A stretch of DNA of 64,000 nt from Cupriavidus pauculus (GCF_008693385.1 NZ_CP044065.1:2046001-2110000); one strand, 5' to 3'; positions 1 through 11,425 are shown, numbered from the stretch's first letter. Program-made: numbers and translations. The notes: generated by a model not told the origin, from the sequence alone.

Positions 1-136
<136 letters not shown>

Positions 137-357
137 CCCGGCGCTGACCGCGGTGTTTCGGCCCCTCTCCGCCCGGAGAGGGGGTCGGCCCCTGTTACAA
201 CCGATCGTCGGACACGCACCGACAACGGAGCCAAGCCCTTGATTTGACGGCGCTTTTCGGCTCACAACTCCTTACAAAATCCAACGGCATTCCGGCTTGC
301 GTTGCGCCAAACTATGTTCATCCATCCGGCATTCCGGATCGCTTTGGAGAACAAGAG

Positions 358-1032
358 ATGCAAAGCCCTGTGCCCTCCCCCCGCCGTATCCACCCGCTGA
401 TCGCCGCCGCCGCCGTGGCCGTTGTCATTGCGAGCCTGACGGCCGTCGCGGCCGTGACCGGCGTGCTGCCGATCAGCAAGGCCAACCAGGGCCAGGGTGC
501 CGACTCCGACCCCGTCGCCACCGCGCCCGCACCTGCCTCGGCATACACCTCGCAGACGACCGCGCAGACGCCGCCGCCGGGCTCGACGACACGCCCGCCC
601 GCCTACGGTCCGGCCACTTCCACCCAGGCCGCCAACAACGTTCCGCCGCCGCAGCAAGCCGCGCAGCCGGTCGAACAGCAGGCGCCCGCCGCCAAGCCCA
701 GCCATACCGCGGGCCGCGTGGTGGCCGTGACGCCGATCCAGACCGAGAAGCCCACGAGCGGCCTCGGCGCCGTCGGCGGCGCGGTGGTCGGTGGCCTGCT
801 CGGCAACCAGATCGGCCGCGGTAACGGCCGGATTCTCGGCACCGTGGCCGGCGCGGCCGCCGGCGGCTACGCGGGTAACGTCGTCGAGAAGCACGTGAAC
901 AAGGACACGCAGTACCGCGTCAGCGTGAAGATGGACGACGGCACGCATCGCACGTTCACCTACGAGCGGGAGCCGGGCGTGCAGGTTGGCCAGCGCGTGC
1001 ATATGGAGCGCGGCGTACTGGTGACCGGCTGA
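358..1032 (+). CDS. Glycine-zipper 2TM domain envelope protein
   Basis: This 224-residue protein has three parts. Residues about 11-35 form a hydrophobic N-terminal segment that is either a signal or an anchor. A Pro/Ala/Gln/Thr-rich linker runs to about residue 125. A glycine-zipper segment follows (GAVGGAVVGGLLGNQIG, then GTVAGAAAGGYAGN), ending in a small beta-rich tail. That architecture is typical of SlyB/17-kDa-antigen-like proteins of the cell envelope. Their molecular role is poorly defined, and none is assigned here. The ATG at 358 is chosen because GGAG lies just upstream. An in-frame TTG at 244 would add 38 residues without a signal-like start. A palindromic terminator follows and is shared with the convergent iscX. 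Confidence 0.82.
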   Translation: MQSPVPSPRRIHPLIAAAAVAVVIASLTAVAAVTGVLPISKANQGQGADSDPVATAPAPASAYTSQTTAQTPPPGSTTRPPAYGPATSTQAANNVPPPQQAAQPVEQQAPAAKPSHTAGRVVAVTPIQTEKPTSGLGAVGGAVVGGLLGNQIGRGNGRILGTVAGAAAGGYAGNVVEKHVNKDTQYRVSVKMDDGTHRTFTYEREPGVQVGQRVHMERGVLVTG

Positions 1033-1055
1033 CCGGTTGAACCGGCTCCGCCACG

Positions 1056-1088
1056 AAAAAAGGCGCGTCGATCGACGCGCCTTTTTTT
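1056..1088. terminator. Bidirectional intrinsic terminator between the glycine-zipper gene and iscX
   Basis: Positions 1056-1087 are a perfect 32-base palindrome: six A, then GGCGCGTCGA and its complement, then T. It lies 23 bases after the stop of the plus-strand gene and 16 bases beyond the end of iscX on the minus strand, so it can stop transcription from both sides. Confidence 0.9.
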
Positions 1089-1104
1089 GGTCCTGCGAGG
1101 GAGC

Positions 1105-1299
1105 TTACTCGGCTTCCTCGATCCACGCCTGCTGGATCGCCTCGAGAATCTTCTCGCCCGAGCGGTCGGGCAGATCGTCGAAGCCATCGAGCTCCATCAC
1201 CCACTTGTGCAGGTCCGTGAAGCGGATCGTGGCCGGATCGACGTCCGGGAACTTGTCGTACAGCGCCGCGGCGACGTCGTAGGTATCAGTCCATTTCAT
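1105..1299 (-). CDS. iscX: Fe-S assembly protein IscX
   Basis: This 64-residue acidic protein carries the IscX/YfhJ family pattern: KWTDTYDVAAALYD at the start, then DPATIRFTDLHKWV and FDDLPDRSGEKILEAIQQAW. The length matches the family. IscX binds IscS and iron and is thought to modulate the rate of cluster assembly. It is the last gene of the isc operon, 15 bases after fdx. The ATG at 1299 begins at the conserved MKWTD. Confidence 0.95.
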   Translation of the reverse strand: MKWTDTYDVAAALYDKFPDVDPATIRFTDLHKWVMELDGFDDLPDRSGEKILEAIQQAWIEEAE

Positions 1300-1314
1300 G
1301 AGCGTGCTCCGGCC

Positions 1315-1653
1315 TCAGTGGCCTTCCTTGGCATGGTTGATCGTGTATTTCGGAATCTCGACGGTCAGGTCCTCGTCCGCGACGATCGCCTGGCACGAGA
1401 GCCGCGAATTGGGTTCGAGGCCCCATGCCTTGTCGAGCAGGTCCTCTTCCTTCTCCTCGGCCTCGTTCAGCGAATCGAAACCTTCCCGCACGATGACGTG
1501 GCAGGTCGTGCAGGCGCAGGACTTCTCGCACGCGTGCTCGATCTCGATACCGTTGGCCAGCAGCGCGTCGCACACGCTGACGCCCGTCCTGGCTTCGATC
1601 ACGGTCCCCTCGGGACAGTATTCGACGTGGGGCAAAACAATGATCTGTGGCAT
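1315..1653 (-). CDS. fdx: ISC-type [2Fe-2S] ferredoxin
   Basis: This 112-residue adrenodoxin-type ferredoxin supplies electrons during Fe-S cluster assembly with IscS and IscU. The cluster ligands are visible in HACEKSCACTTCHV (a C-x5-C-x2-C arrangement) and in a fourth cysteine at LSCQAI. The opening PQIIVLPHVEYCPEG is typical of Fdx from isc operons. It sits between hscA (35 bases) and iscX (15 bases), all on the minus strand, as in other proteobacteria. Confidence 0.96.
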   Translation of the reverse strand: MPQIIVLPHVEYCPEGTVIEARTGVSVCDALLANGIEIEHACEKSCACTTCHVIVREGFDSLNEAEEKEEDLLDKAWGLEPNSRLSCQAIVADEDLTVEIPKYTINHAKEGH

Positions 1654-1688
1654 GGTCTTCCTGGGTATTTCTGTGTCTGGGGCGCCGG

Positions 1689-3554
1689 TTAGCCGATTTC
1701 CTGGACCTTGCGGCCCGCGAGCGCGCTCTTGATCGACCGGTCCATGCGCCGCGCGGCAAACTCGTCGGTGCCATGCGACAGCGCATCGACGGCCGCCTTG
1801 ATCGCGCGATGGTCGTCGCCCTTCGCGGTCTCGCGCACGGTGACGATCAGCGCATCGATAGCCGCGCGTTCGGCGTCGTCGAGCAGCGTACCGTCGGACT
1901 CCAGCGCGCGCGTGGTCGCTTCCACGAGCCGCTCGGCTTCCACGCGCTCTTCGGCGAGCGCGCGGCTCTTCATGTCATGCTCGGCCTCGCGGAAGCTTTC
2001 CTGCAGCATGCGCGCGATATCGTCGTCGGCCAGGCCGTACGAAGGCTTCACGGCAACCGACGCTTCCACGCCCGACAGCATTTCGCGCGCGGACACGGAC
2101 AGCAGGCCGTCGGCATCGACCTGATACGTCACGCGAATGCGCGCGGCGCCGGCCACCATCGGCGGAATGCCGCGTAACTCGAAGCGCGCGAGCGAACGGC
2201 AGTCGCTGGCCAGTTCGCGCTCGCCCTGCAGCACGTGAATGGCCATCGCGGTCTGGCCGTCCTTGAACGTCGTGAACTCCTGCGCGCGCGCGACCGGAAT
2301 CGTGCTGTTGCGCGGGATGATCTTCTCGACGAGGCCGCCCATCGTCTCCACGCCCAGCGAGAGCGGAATCACGTCGAGCAGCAGCCAGTCCTCGCCCGGC
2401 GCGGAATTGCCGGCGAGCAGATTGGCCTGCATGGCCGCGCCCAGCGCGACCACCTTGTCCGGGTCCAGATTGGTCAGCGGCGTCTGGCCGAAATGATCGC
2501 CCACGGCCTTGCGGATGGCCGGCATGCGCGTGGCGCCGCCGACGAGCACCACGCCCTTCACGTCTTCCGGGCCCACGCCCGCGTCGCGCAGCGCCTTGCG
2601 CACGGGCGCCAGCGTCTTCTGCACGAGGTGCGCGGTGATCTCGATGAACGTGGTCGCGTCCAGCGTCAGATGCACGATCTCGCCACTGGCGAGGACTGCA
2701 TCGATGACCGTGCTGTCCGCTTCCGACAGCGCTTCCTTGGCCGCGCGCGAACGCACCATCAGCAGGCGCGTGTCCTCGGCGGACAGCGGCTGCAGCCCCG
2801 CCTGCTCGACGATCCAGCACAGCAGGCGCTGGTCGAAGTCGTCGCCGCCGAGCGCGGAATCGCCGCCCGTGGACATCACCTCGAACACGCCCTTCGTCAG
2901 CTTGAGCACCGAGATATCGAACGTGCCGCCACCGAGGTCGTACACCGCGTAGATCCCTTCGGCCGCGTTGTCGAGGCCATAGGCGATGGCCGCCGCGGTC
3001 GGCTCGTTGAGCAGGCGCAGCACGTCGAGGCCGGCGAGTTGCGCGGCATCCTTCGTGGCCTGACGCTGCGCGTCGTCGAAATACGCGGGCACCGTGATCA
3101 CGGCACCGACGATATCGTCGCCGAGCGAATCCTCGGCGCGCTGGCGCAGCGTCGCCAGGATCTCGGCCGACACTTCCACGGGGCTCTTCACGCCCGCGGC
3201 TGTCTTGATCTGCACCATGCCGGGCGCATCGACGAAGTCGTACGGGCTGTGCTCGATATTGGCCACGTCCCGCAGGCCACGGCCCATGAAACGTTTGACC
3301 GAGACGATCGTGTTCTTCGGATCGCGCACCGCCTCTTCCTGCGCGCGATAGCCGATATGCGCGGTACGGTCGGGCAGGTAGCGCACGACGGACGGCAGCA
3401 GCGGACGGCCGCGCTCGTCGGGCAACACTTCGGGAATGCTGTGGCGGACCGCGGCGACCAGCGAGTTCGTGGTGCCGAGGTCGATCCCGACGGCCAGCCG
3501 GCGCTGGTGCGGGGCCGGCGACATGCCGGGTTCGGAAATCTGGAGCAGTGCCAT
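1689..3554 (-). CDS. hscA: Fe-S assembly Hsp70 chaperone HscA
   Basis: This 621-residue specialised DnaK-type ATPase releases clusters from IscU after HscB delivers it. The N-terminal phosphate-binding loop [14 protein letters not shown] lies at about residue 23. Other actin-fold motifs are [13 protein letters not shown] and [15 protein letters not shown], followed by the substrate-binding domain and a short lid. The length fits HscA (about 616-621) rather than DnaK (about 638), and the neighbours hscB and fdx settle the call. The IscU partner in this window carries the expected LPPVK recognition motif. Confidence 0.97.
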   Translation of the reverse strand: MALLQISEPGMSPAPHQRRLAVGIDLGTTNSLVAAVRHSIPEVLPDERGRPLLPSVVRYLPDRTAHIGYRAQEEAVRDPKNTIVSVKRFMGRGLRDVANIEHSPYDFVDAPGMVQIKTAAGVKSPVEVSAEILATLRQRAEDSLGDDIVGAVITVPAYFDDAQRQATKDAAQLAGLDVLRLLNEPTAAAIAYGLDNAAEGIYAVYDLGGGTFDISVLKLTKGVFEVMSTGGDSALGGDDFDQRLLCWIVEQAGLQPLSAEDTRLLMVRSRAAKEALSEADSTVIDAVLASGEIVHLTLDATTFIEITAHLVQKTLAPVRKALRDAGVGPEDVKGVVLVGGATRMPAIRKAVGDHFGQTPLTNLDPDKVVALGAAMQANLLAGNSAPGEDWLLLDVIPLSLGVETMGGLVEKIIPRNSTIPVARAQEFTTFKDGQTAMAIHVLQGERELASDCRSLARFELRGIPPMVAGAARIRVTYQVDADGLLSVSAREMLSGVEASVAVKPSYGLADDDIARMLQESFREAEHDMKSRALAEERVEAERLVEATTRALESDGTLLDDAERAAIDALIVTVRETAKGDDHRAIKAAVDALSHGTDEFAARRMDRSIKSALAGRKVQEIG

Positions 3555-3610
3555 GGTAATTCTTCGCGTTTTATATGGGGGCGGCGCGCGTCGGACTTCG
3601 CGGGCGCCGT

Positions 3611-4144
3611 CTACCCTTCGAGACGATCGATCGCTTCGCTGGTGTCGTGCTCGATCTTCTCGATAAACATCAGTTGGCGCGCGGCCGCACCGGCCGCCGC
3701 ATCGTCAGCACCATCGAGCAGCGCGCCCAGCGCCGCATGGCGCTCGCGCTTCTCTTGCCGCAGCGCGCGGAGCAGTGCATCGAGGCGTGCCTCGTCACGC
3801 GCTTCCGTGGCGTCCTGCAACGCCTCGCGCCATTCCATCTGCTGCATCAGGAAAGCCGGCGCCATCGCCGTGTTGCTTTCGGCCTGGATATCGACACCGC
3901 GCAGGGACAGCAGATAGATCGCGCGCTTGAGCGGCTGCCGCAGCGTGCGATACGCCTCGTTCGCGCGCGCGGCCCACTGCATGGCCACACGGCGCTCGGC
4001 ATCGCCGGCGTTGGCAAAGCGGTCCGGGTGGGCCCGCGACTGGACCGTGCGGTAGGCCGCGTCCAGCGCGGCCTCGTCCACCTCGAACCGGGCCGGCAGC
4101 CCGAACAGCGCGAAATAGTCGTCTTGAAACTGCGCGTCTTTCAA
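3611..4144 (-). CDS. hscB: J-domain co-chaperone HscB
   Basis: HscB presents IscU to HscA and stimulates its ATPase. The J domain spans the N-terminal part, with the HPD tripeptide in [12 protein letters not shown]. The C-terminal three-helix IscU-binding domain follows. I place the start at a TTG at 4144 (peptide [11 protein letters not shown], 177 aa), preceded by GGGGAAG. An earlier in-frame TTG at 4159 would give 182 aa, but it falls inside the U-tract of the terminator at 4158-4183. No ATG is available near the conserved start, so the start choice is less certain than the function. Confidence 0.93.
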   Translation of the reverse strand: MKDAQFQDDYFALFGLPARFEVDEAALDAAYRTVQSRAHPDRFANAGDAERRVAMQWAARANEAYRTLRQPLKRAIYLLSLRGVDIQAESNTAMAPAFLMQQMEWREALQDATEARDEARLDALLRALRQEKRERHAALGALLDGADDAAAGAAARQLMFIEKIEHDTSEAIDRLEG

Positions 4145-4157
4145 ATGCTTCCCCAAC

Positions 4158-4183
4158 AAAAAGGAGCGGTCGCCCGCTCCTTT
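4158..4183 (-). terminator. Intrinsic terminator inside the isc operon, between iscA and hscB
   Basis: On the minus strand a perfect 10-bp stem (AAAGGAGCGG with CCGCTCCTTT, arms at 4174-4183 and 4160-4169) closes a 4-base loop and runs into five T and a G. It lies 50 bases after the iscA stop and just before hscB. Read-through would set a lower level of hscBA-fdx-iscX than of iscRSUA. Confidence 0.78.
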
Positions 4184-4232
4184 GTCTCCGCTTGCGCGCC
4201 CACTGCTCCGGCGCGCATCGCGCGGATACCGA

Positions 4233-4553
4233 TCACACGCGGAACGACTCGCCGCAGCCGCACTCGTCCTTCACGTTCGGGTTGTTGAAGCGGAAACCTT
4301 CGTTCAACCCTTCGCGCGCGAAATCGAGTTCGGTGCCGTCGATATACGGCAGGCTCTTCGGATCGACGATCACCTTGATACCGTGCGACTCGAACACCGC
4401 GTCTTCCGGCGCGAGTTCATCCACGTACTCGAGCTTGTAAGCCAGGCCCGAGCAGCCCGTGGTCTTCACGCCCAGGCGCAGACCCACGCCCTTGCCCCGG
4501 CGTTCCAGATAGCGCGCGACGTGCTTCGCCGCCTTTTCGGTCATCGTGATCAT
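4233..4553 (-). CDS. iscA: A-type Fe-S carrier IscA
   Basis: This 106-residue A-type carrier binds iron or Fe-S clusters and hands them to apo-targets. The three conserved cysteines are Cys34 (in TTGCSGLAY), Cys98 and Cys100 (in ECGCGESF). Length and motif spacing are standard. It follows iscU by 36 bases and shares its strand. It resembles ErpA and HesB-type proteins, but its place in the isc operon supports IscA. Confidence 0.96.
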   Translation of the reverse strand: MITMTEKAAKHVARYLERRGKGVGLRLGVKTTGCSGLAYKLEYVDELAPEDAVFESHGIKVIVDPKSLPYIDGTELDFAREGLNEGFRFNNPNVKDECGCGESFRV

Positions 4554-4589
4554 CGTTGCCCTCGTTCAATCTCGCAGCCGCGGCCGCGT

Positions 4590-4994
4590 TCAGGCGGCTG
4601 CCTGCTGCTCGGCACCCGCGTGCTTCTTCTTGTAGTCCTCGACCGCCGCCTTGATGGCGTCCTCGGCCAGGATCGAGCAGTGGATCTTCACCGGCGGCAG
4701 CGCCAGTTCCTCGGCGATCTGGGTGTTCTTGATCTCCAGCGCCTGATCGACGGTCTTGCCCTTGACCCATTCGGTCACCAGCGACGACGACGCGATGGCC
4801 GAGCCGCAACCGTAGGTCTTGAACTTGGCGTCTTCGATCACGCCGGCTTCGTTCACCTTGATCTGCAGCTTCATCACGTCGCCGCAGGCCGGAGCGCCGA
4901 CCATGCCGGTGCCCACCGCGTCGTCGTTCTTGTCGAACGAACCGACGTTGCGCGGATTTTCGTAGTGGTCGAGAACCTCTTTGCTGTAAGACAT
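4590..4994 (-). CDS. iscU: Fe-S cluster scaffold IscU
   Basis: IscU is the 134-residue scaffold on which [2Fe-2S] clusters are assembled from sulfur delivered by IscS. The ligands Cys37 with Asp39 (PACGDVM), Cys63 (YGCGSA) and Cys106 (HCSILAEDA) are present. The HscA-recognition peptide LPPVK is at residues 99-103. The length exceeds E. coli IscU by a short Ala/Gln-rich tail. It is second after iscS, with a 65-base gap. Confidence 0.97.
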   Translation of the reverse strand: MSYSKEVLDHYENPRNVGSFDKNDDAVGTGMVGAPACGDVMKLQIKVNEAGVIEDAKFKTYGCGSAIASSSLVTEWVKGKTVDQALEIKNTQIAEELALPPVKIHCSILAEDAIKAAVEDYKKKHAGAEQQAAA

Positions 4995-5059
4995 TTGGCT
5001 ACCTCTTGCTTATCGCTATATGGGGATTGTTCTTGTCGTCGTTCCGGGGGTCTCGGCGC

Positions 5060-6277
5060 CTAGTGCGCAGCCCACTGAATCGAATTCAGATCGACGCCGT
5101 CCTTGAACATCTCCCACAGCGGGGACAGATCGCGGAGCTTGCTGATCTTGCTCTTCAGCAGCTCGACGGTGAAGTCGATTTCCTGCTCGGTGGTGAAACG
5201 GCCCACCGTGAAACGAATCGAGCTGTGCGCCAGTTCGTCGTTACGGCCCAGCGCGCGCAGCACGTAGGACGGTTCCAGCGAAGCCGACGTGCAGGCCGAG
5301 CCCGACGACACGGCCACGTCCTTGATCGCCATGATCAGGGACTCGCCTTCGACGAAGTTGAAGCTGACGTTCAGGTTATGCGGCACGCGATGTTCGAGCG
5401 AACCGTTCAGGTACACCTCTTCCATGCCCGAGAAACCGCGCCACAGGCGATCGCGCAACATGCGGATACGCTCGTTCTCGGTGGCCATTTCCTCGCGCGC
5501 CAGGCGGAAGGCTTCGCCCATGCCGACGATCTGGTGGGTGGCCAGCGTGCCGGAGCGCATGCCGCGCTCGTGGCCGCCACCGTGCATCTGCGCTTCGATG
5601 CGCACACGCGGCTTGCGGCGGACGTACAGCGCGCCGATGCCCTTCGGGCCGTAGGTCTTGTGGGCCGAGAAGGACATCAGGTCGACCTTGAGCTTGCTCA
5701 GGTCGATCGTCACCTTGCCCGTCGCCTGCGCGGCGTCGCAATGGAAGATGATGCCCTTGCCGCGGCAGATCTCGCCAATCTGCTCGATGTCCTGGATCAC
5801 GCCGATCTCGTTGTTCACGAGCATCACGGACACCAGGATCGTGTCCGGGCGCAGCGCGGCCTTGAACACGTCCATGTCGATCAGACCGTCGTCCTTCACG
5901 TCCAGGTACGTCACCTCGAAGCCCTGACGCTCGAGTTCACGCGTGGTGTCCAGCACGGCCTTGTGCTCGGTCTTCACGGTGATGATGTGCTTGCCCTTGC
6001 CCGAGTAGAAGTTCGCGGCACCCTTGATGGCCAGATTGTTGGACTCGGTAGCGCCCGAGGTCCAGACGATCTCGCGCGGATCGGCGCCAACCAGCGCGGC
6101 CACCTGCTCGCGCGCTTCTTCCACCGCGCGCTCGGCGTCCCAGCCGTAAGCGTGGCTGCGCGACGCCGGATTGCCGAACTGCTCGCGCAGGTACGGAATC
6201 ATCTTGTCCGCCACGCGCGGGTCTACCGGCGTGGTCGCCGAGTAATCCATGTAGATGGGGAAATGTGGGGTGCTCAT
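5060..6277 (-). CDS. iscS: Cysteine desulfurase IscS
   Basis: This 405-residue PLP enzyme converts L-cysteine to L-alanine and a protein-bound persulfide, feeding IscU and tRNA thiolation. The PLP lysine is in [17 protein letters not shown]. The mobile-loop catalytic cysteine is in [20 protein letters not shown] near residue 330. The C-terminal tail [23 protein letters not shown] is the IscU-docking end typical of group I IscS. It directly follows iscR in the operon. Confidence 0.97.
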   Translation of the reverse strand: MSTPHFPIYMDYSATTPVDPRVADKMIPYLREQFGNPASRSHAYGWDAERAVEEAREQVAALVGADPREIVWTSGATESNNLAIKGAANFYSGKGKHIITVKTEHKAVLDTTRELERQGFEVTYLDVKDDGLIDMDVFKAALRPDTILVSVMLVNNEIGVIQDIEQIGEICRGKGIIFHCDAAQATGKVTIDLSKLKVDLMSFSAHKTYGPKGIGALYVRRKPRVRIEAQMHGGGHERGMRSGTLATHQIVGMGEAFRLAREEMATENERIRMLRDRLWRGFSGMEEVYLNGSLEHRVPHNLNVSFNFVEGESLIMAIKDVAVSSGSACTSASLEPSYVLRALGRNDELAHSSIRFTVGRFTTEQEIDFTVELLKSKISKLRDLSPLWEMFKDGVDLNSIQWAAH

Positions 6278-6361
6278 CGTTATGACTGCCTTATAGGGAC
6301 TGCTAATCGATCGCGCTTATCGATAGTTTATAACAACTTCTGACGCAGCGTTGGTTACCGC

Positions 6362-6919
6362 TCAGGACTGCGCCAGACTGAAGACCGAGTTCACGACCCG
6401 CGCCCGGGCCGGCTTTTCCTGCTTGTCCACCTTGCCGCGCGGCGCGGCCACGGCCTGCTGGGCCGTCGCCTCCTCGCGCATGTCGTGCAGCACCGCGGGC
6501 TGCTTGGCCCGCTGCTGGTCCACGAGATCCTTGAGGGAGACGGAATCGAGGTACTCCACCATCTTCTGGTTCAGCGTCGCCCACAGTTCGTGGGTCATGC
6601 AGCGTCCGGTACCCTCGTCGCCATGGCAGTTGCCCTTGCCGCCGCACTGGGTGGCGTCGAGCGGCTCATCGACGGCGATGATGATGTCCGCCACGGTCAC
6701 GGCCTCGGCCTTGCGGGCGAGACTGTAGCCACCGCCCGGGCCGCGTACGCTTTCCACGATTTCGTGGCGGCGCAGCTTGCCGAACAGTTGCTCGAGGTAG
6801 GACAGGGAGATTTTCTGGCGCTGGCTGATGCCGGCTAGCGTGACGGGACCCTGGTCCTGGCGCATGGCCAGGTCGATCATGGCGGTCACCGCGAAACGGC
6901 CTTTTGTCGTGAGTCTCAT
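6362..6919 (-). CDS. iscR: Rrf2-family Fe-S regulator IscR
   Basis: This 185-residue Rrf2-type winged-helix regulator senses Fe-S status and represses the isc operon when it holds a [2Fe-2S] cluster. The DNA-binding domain covers about residues 1-75 (MRLTTKGRFAVTAMIDLA, then SYLEQLFGKLRR). Cluster ligands are Cys92, Cys98 and Cys107, with His110 in CMTHEL. The loop before the third cysteine is three residues longer than in E. coli IscR (Cys104/His107). It leads the operon, and two IscR-type palindromes overlap its promoter. Confidence 0.96.
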   Translation of the reverse strand: MRLTTKGRFAVTAMIDLAMRQDQGPVTLAGISQRQKISLSYLEQLFGKLRRHEIVESVRGPGGGYSLARKAEAVTVADIIIAVDEPLDATQCGGKGNCHGDEGTGRCMTHELWATLNQKMVEYLDSVSLKDLVDQQRAKQPAVLHDMREEATAQQAVAAPRGKVDKQEKPARARVVNSVFSLAQS

Positions 6920-6936
6920 GATGCTCAGGGTTGGGA

Positions 6937-6961
6937 ATACTTGAACAATTCGCTCAAGTAT
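6937..6961. promoter_or_regulatory. IscR-type operator, proximal copy
   Basis: This 25-base imperfect palindrome has perfect 8-bp outer arms ATACTTGA and TCAAGTAT (plus strand) separated by 9 bases. It fits the ends of the IscR type 1 consensus well but departs in the GACT core. It lies between the predicted -10 and the iscR start. Confidence 0.65.
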
Positions 6962-6986
6962 AAATTTTCCCGACTAATTTAGTCAA
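6958..6986 (-). promoter_or_regulatory. iscR operon sigma-70 promoter
   Basis: On the minus strand, TTGACT (6981-6986) and TTATAC (6958-6963) are separated by 17 bases. The distance to the iscR start is about 40 bases. The -35 lies inside the stronger IscR-type palindrome, which fits repression by cluster-bound IscR. Confidence 0.65.
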
Positions 6987-6990
6987 GTAA
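6966..6990. promoter_or_regulatory. IscR type 1 operator overlapping the -35
   Basis: The 13-base core GACTAAATTAGTC (minus strand, 6972-6984) is a perfect palindrome. With its flanks it matches the E. coli type 1 IscR site almost throughout. It covers the -35 hexamer of the iscR promoter and is 4 bases from the second palindrome. Confidence 0.78.
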
Positions 6991-7149
6991 CCCTACCGCG
7001 GTGCATCATATTGACGGGGGCGGCACATGGTTCCCGCAAATGTGCTAAGGAGGCGCCACCGCACGGCCGACGGCATTTTACCCGCGTACGCAAACGGCTG
7101 CAGGCGGGCGCTCCGACCGAGGGCCCGCCCATCGCGACACTGGCTGCCG

Positions 7150-7389
7150 CTACATCCGTTCGTAGATCTGCTTTCCCCGTGCGAAGCCAGCGGCCTCCGC
7201 GTCTTCCGGCGTTTTGAAGTGATCGCTGATCGACGACGACTCGGTCAGCGTGCTCGCGGCCCGGATGTTGGTCCCGGCGCGACAGACGCGCACCGTGAAC
7301 TCCCATTCGTTCTGCGACCGGGGCTTCACCAGCACCTGTACTTCGTGCGTTTCGAAAACCCTCTTCTTCCATTCACTGCGATAGGCCAT
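7150..7389 (-). CDS. Small conserved-type protein of unknown function
   Basis: This 79-residue soluble protein has no signal or membrane segment. The ATG at 7389 has GGAG eight bases upstream. The first half looks beta-rich (VQVLVKPRSQNEWEFTVRV). The second half ends in a helix-like stretch, TPEDAEAAGFARGKQIYERM. The next gene upstream (7433-7654) has a similar beta-strand half followed by a TPEAALALGEASA helix, so the two may be distant paralogues. I do not recognise a function. It lies 41 bases after that gene and probably shares its transcript. Confidence 0.72.
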   Translation of the reverse strand: MAYRSEWKKRVFETHEVQVLVKPRSQNEWEFTVRVCRAGTNIRAASTLTESSSISDHFKTPEDAEAAGFARGKQIYERM

Positions 7390-7432
7390 GACGTTGTCTC
7401 CTGTCTGGCCGGCGGTCCCTTGGCCCGGGATC

Positions 7433-7654
7433 TCAGTTCACCTCGCCGGCGTCGATCGTCTGCATCGCGGACGCTTCGCCCAGGGCGAGCGCAGCTTCCG
7501 GCGTCGGCGCGGAGCCTGCCTCGGTCTCGAAGGTCGGACCGGCGGGCTCGCCAAACGCATCGGCAATCTGCACCATCCCGGCGTAGCCGCCGCTGGCATG
7601 CGGGATTGCCCGTACCACTACCGAATAACCACCATATTCGAACTCCGTCATCAT
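7433..7654 (-). CDS. Small conserved-type protein of unknown function
   Basis: This 73-residue acidic protein starts at the ATG at 7654 (MMTEFEYGGYSVVVRAI), with GGAG placed eight bases upstream. An upstream in-frame start at 7711 lacks such a site. The fold pattern is strands, then a Pro/Ala-rich helix (APTPEAALALGEASA). It resembles the adjacent downstream protein in layout, with a TPE-A-A-G helix near the C-terminus. No catalytic or metal-binding motif is visible. It lies 90 bases upstream of the start of the next minus-strand gene's 3' end (uvrB stop at 7745). Confidence 0.68.
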   Translation of the reverse strand: MMTEFEYGGYSVVVRAIPHASGGYAGMVQIADAFGEPAGPTFETEAGSAPTPEAALALGEASAMQTIDAGEVN

Positions 7655-7744
7655 GGCGCGCTCCTGGTTCGCAATCGGGCTCCGCCCTCCACTATAGGAG
7701 CCCCGGCGCACTTGCGTACGCCACGCGCAGCGCGAACGCGCGAC

Positions 7745-9817
<2,073 letters not shown>

Positions 9818-9961
9818 AGGGTAGGGAAAAACCTCAGGAAAACGGGCGAATACGCTAGAATCTTGGGCTTGTGCGGTACGCTTCAAGGCGTGCTGCAGCC
9901 AGCGCAGTCCGAAGCATTCTACGCCCTCCGTTTTGTTACACAGCTGACCACGAGATCTCAA

Positions 9962-11158
9962 ATGAGTTTGTTTTCTGCCGTCGAGATGGCCCCGCGCGAC
10001 CCGATCCTGGGCCTCAATGAAGCCTTCAACGCCGATACGCGTCCCACCAAGGTGAATCTGGGCGTTGGCGTGTACTTCACCGACGAAGGGAAAATTCCGC
10101 TGCTGCGCGCCGTGCAGGAAGCCGAGAAGGCACGCCTGACCACTGCCACCCCGCGCGGTTACCTGCCGATCGAAGGTATCGCCGCCTACGACCAGGCCGT
10201 CCAGACGCTGCTGTTCGGCAAGGAATCGCCGCTGATCACCGAAGGCCGCGTTGTGACGGCTCAGGCACTCGGTGGCACCGGTGCCCTGAAGATCGGCGCC
10301 GACTTCCTGAAGCGCCTGTACCCCGATGCCAAGGTTGCCATCAGCGACCCGAGCTGGGAGAACCACCGCGCGCTGTTCGAAGCGGCCGGCTTCCCCGTGG
10401 TCAACTACACGTACTACGACGCGCCGAGCCACGGCCTGAACTTCGCCGGCATGGTGGAATCGCTGAAGTCGTTCCCGGCCAACACGATCGTCGTGCTGCA
10501 CGCATGCTGCCACAACCCGACCGGCGTGGACCTGTCGGACGACCAGTGGAAGCAGGTGGTGGAACTCGTGAAGTCGCGCAACCTGATCCCGTTCCTCGAC
10601 ATGGCCTACCAGGGCTTTGCCGAGGGCATCGACGCCGACGGCGCCGCCGTGCGCCTGTTCGCCGAGTCGGGCCTGCCGTTCTTCGTCTCGAGCTCGTTCT
10701 CGAAGAGCTTCTCGCTGTACGGCGAGCGCGTGGGTGCCCTGTCGATCGTGACGACCGGCAAGGACGAAGCGCAACGCGTGCTGTCGCAGATCAAGCGCGT
10801 GATCCGCACGAACTACTCGAACCCGCCGACGCACGGCGGCACGGTGGTGGCCACGGTGCTGAACAGCCCGGAACTGCGCGCCATGTGGGAAACTGAACTG
10901 GCCGAGATGCGCGACCGCATCAAGCTGATGCGCAACGCGCTCGTGGACAAGCTGGCCGCCAAGGGCGTGCCGGGCGACTTCTCGTTCGTGAAGGCCCAGC
11001 GCGGCATGTTCTCGTACTCGGGCCTGTCGTCGGCCCAGGTGGATCGCCTGCGCAACGAGCACGGCATCTACGCCGTCGGCACGGGCCGCATCTGCGTGGC
11101 CGCGCTGAACAGCCGGAACATCGACGCCGTGGTCAACGCCATCGCCGCCGTTTATTGA
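9962..11158 (+). CDS. tyrB: Aromatic amino acid (tyrosine/aspartate) aminotransferase
   Basis: This 398-residue class I PLP aminotransferase is of the AspC/TyrB subfamily. It transfers amino groups between aromatic or dicarboxylic amino acids and 2-oxoglutarate in the cytoplasm. Visible landmarks are [18 protein letters not shown] at the N-terminus, [11 protein letters not shown], the PLP-lysine segment [16 protein letters not shown], and the substrate-carboxylate arginine in [11 protein letters not shown]. The start ATG at 9962 is the usual family start. It is divergent from uvrB and closed by a strong terminator. TyrB versus AspC specificity cannot be settled from sequence alone. Confidence 0.93.
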   Translation: MSLFSAVEMAPRDPILGLNEAFNADTRPTKVNLGVGVYFTDEGKIPLLRAVQEAEKARLTTATPRGYLPIEGIAAYDQAVQTLLFGKESPLITEGRVVTAQALGGTGALKIGADFLKRLYPDAKVAISDPSWENHRALFEAAGFPVVNYTYYDAPSHGLNFAGMVESLKSFPANTIVVLHACCHNPTGVDLSDDQWKQVVELVKSRNLIPFLDMAYQGFAEGIDADGAAVRLFAESGLPFFVSSSFSKSFSLYGERVGALSIVTTGKDEAQRVLSQIKRVIRTNYSNPPTHGGTVVATVLNSPELRAMWETELAEMRDRIKLMRNALVDKLAAKGVPGDFSFVKAQRGMFSYSGLSSAQVDRLRNEHGIYAVGTGRICVAALNSRNIDAVVNAIAAVY

Positions 11159-11200
11159 AACAGGAAGCTCGATAGCCAAACCGCTGCCGAGGTAGCCTGA

Positions 11201-11235
11201 AAGGCGACCGGAGGATCACCTCCGGTCGCCTTTTT
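11201..11235 (+). terminator. Intrinsic terminator after tyrB
   Basis: A perfect 14-bp stem (11201-11214 with 11219-11232, AAGGCGACCGGAGG arm) closes an ATCA loop and is followed by a run of five T. Confidence 0.93.
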
Positions 11236-11425
11236 ATGTCCGTCAGACATTCTCATGCGGAATTAAGGCGTTTGTCTTATTGTGCTTTCCTCATGGCGAT
11301 GTAACTTCCAGTTATATGCTGCAAAGCACGATCGATGGATTGCGGGCATAATCGTTGGCGCCTCCATCGCCACAACGAGGGGCCAACAATACGGCACCAC
11401 AGGCACCAAGGTATAGGTATCCGGC

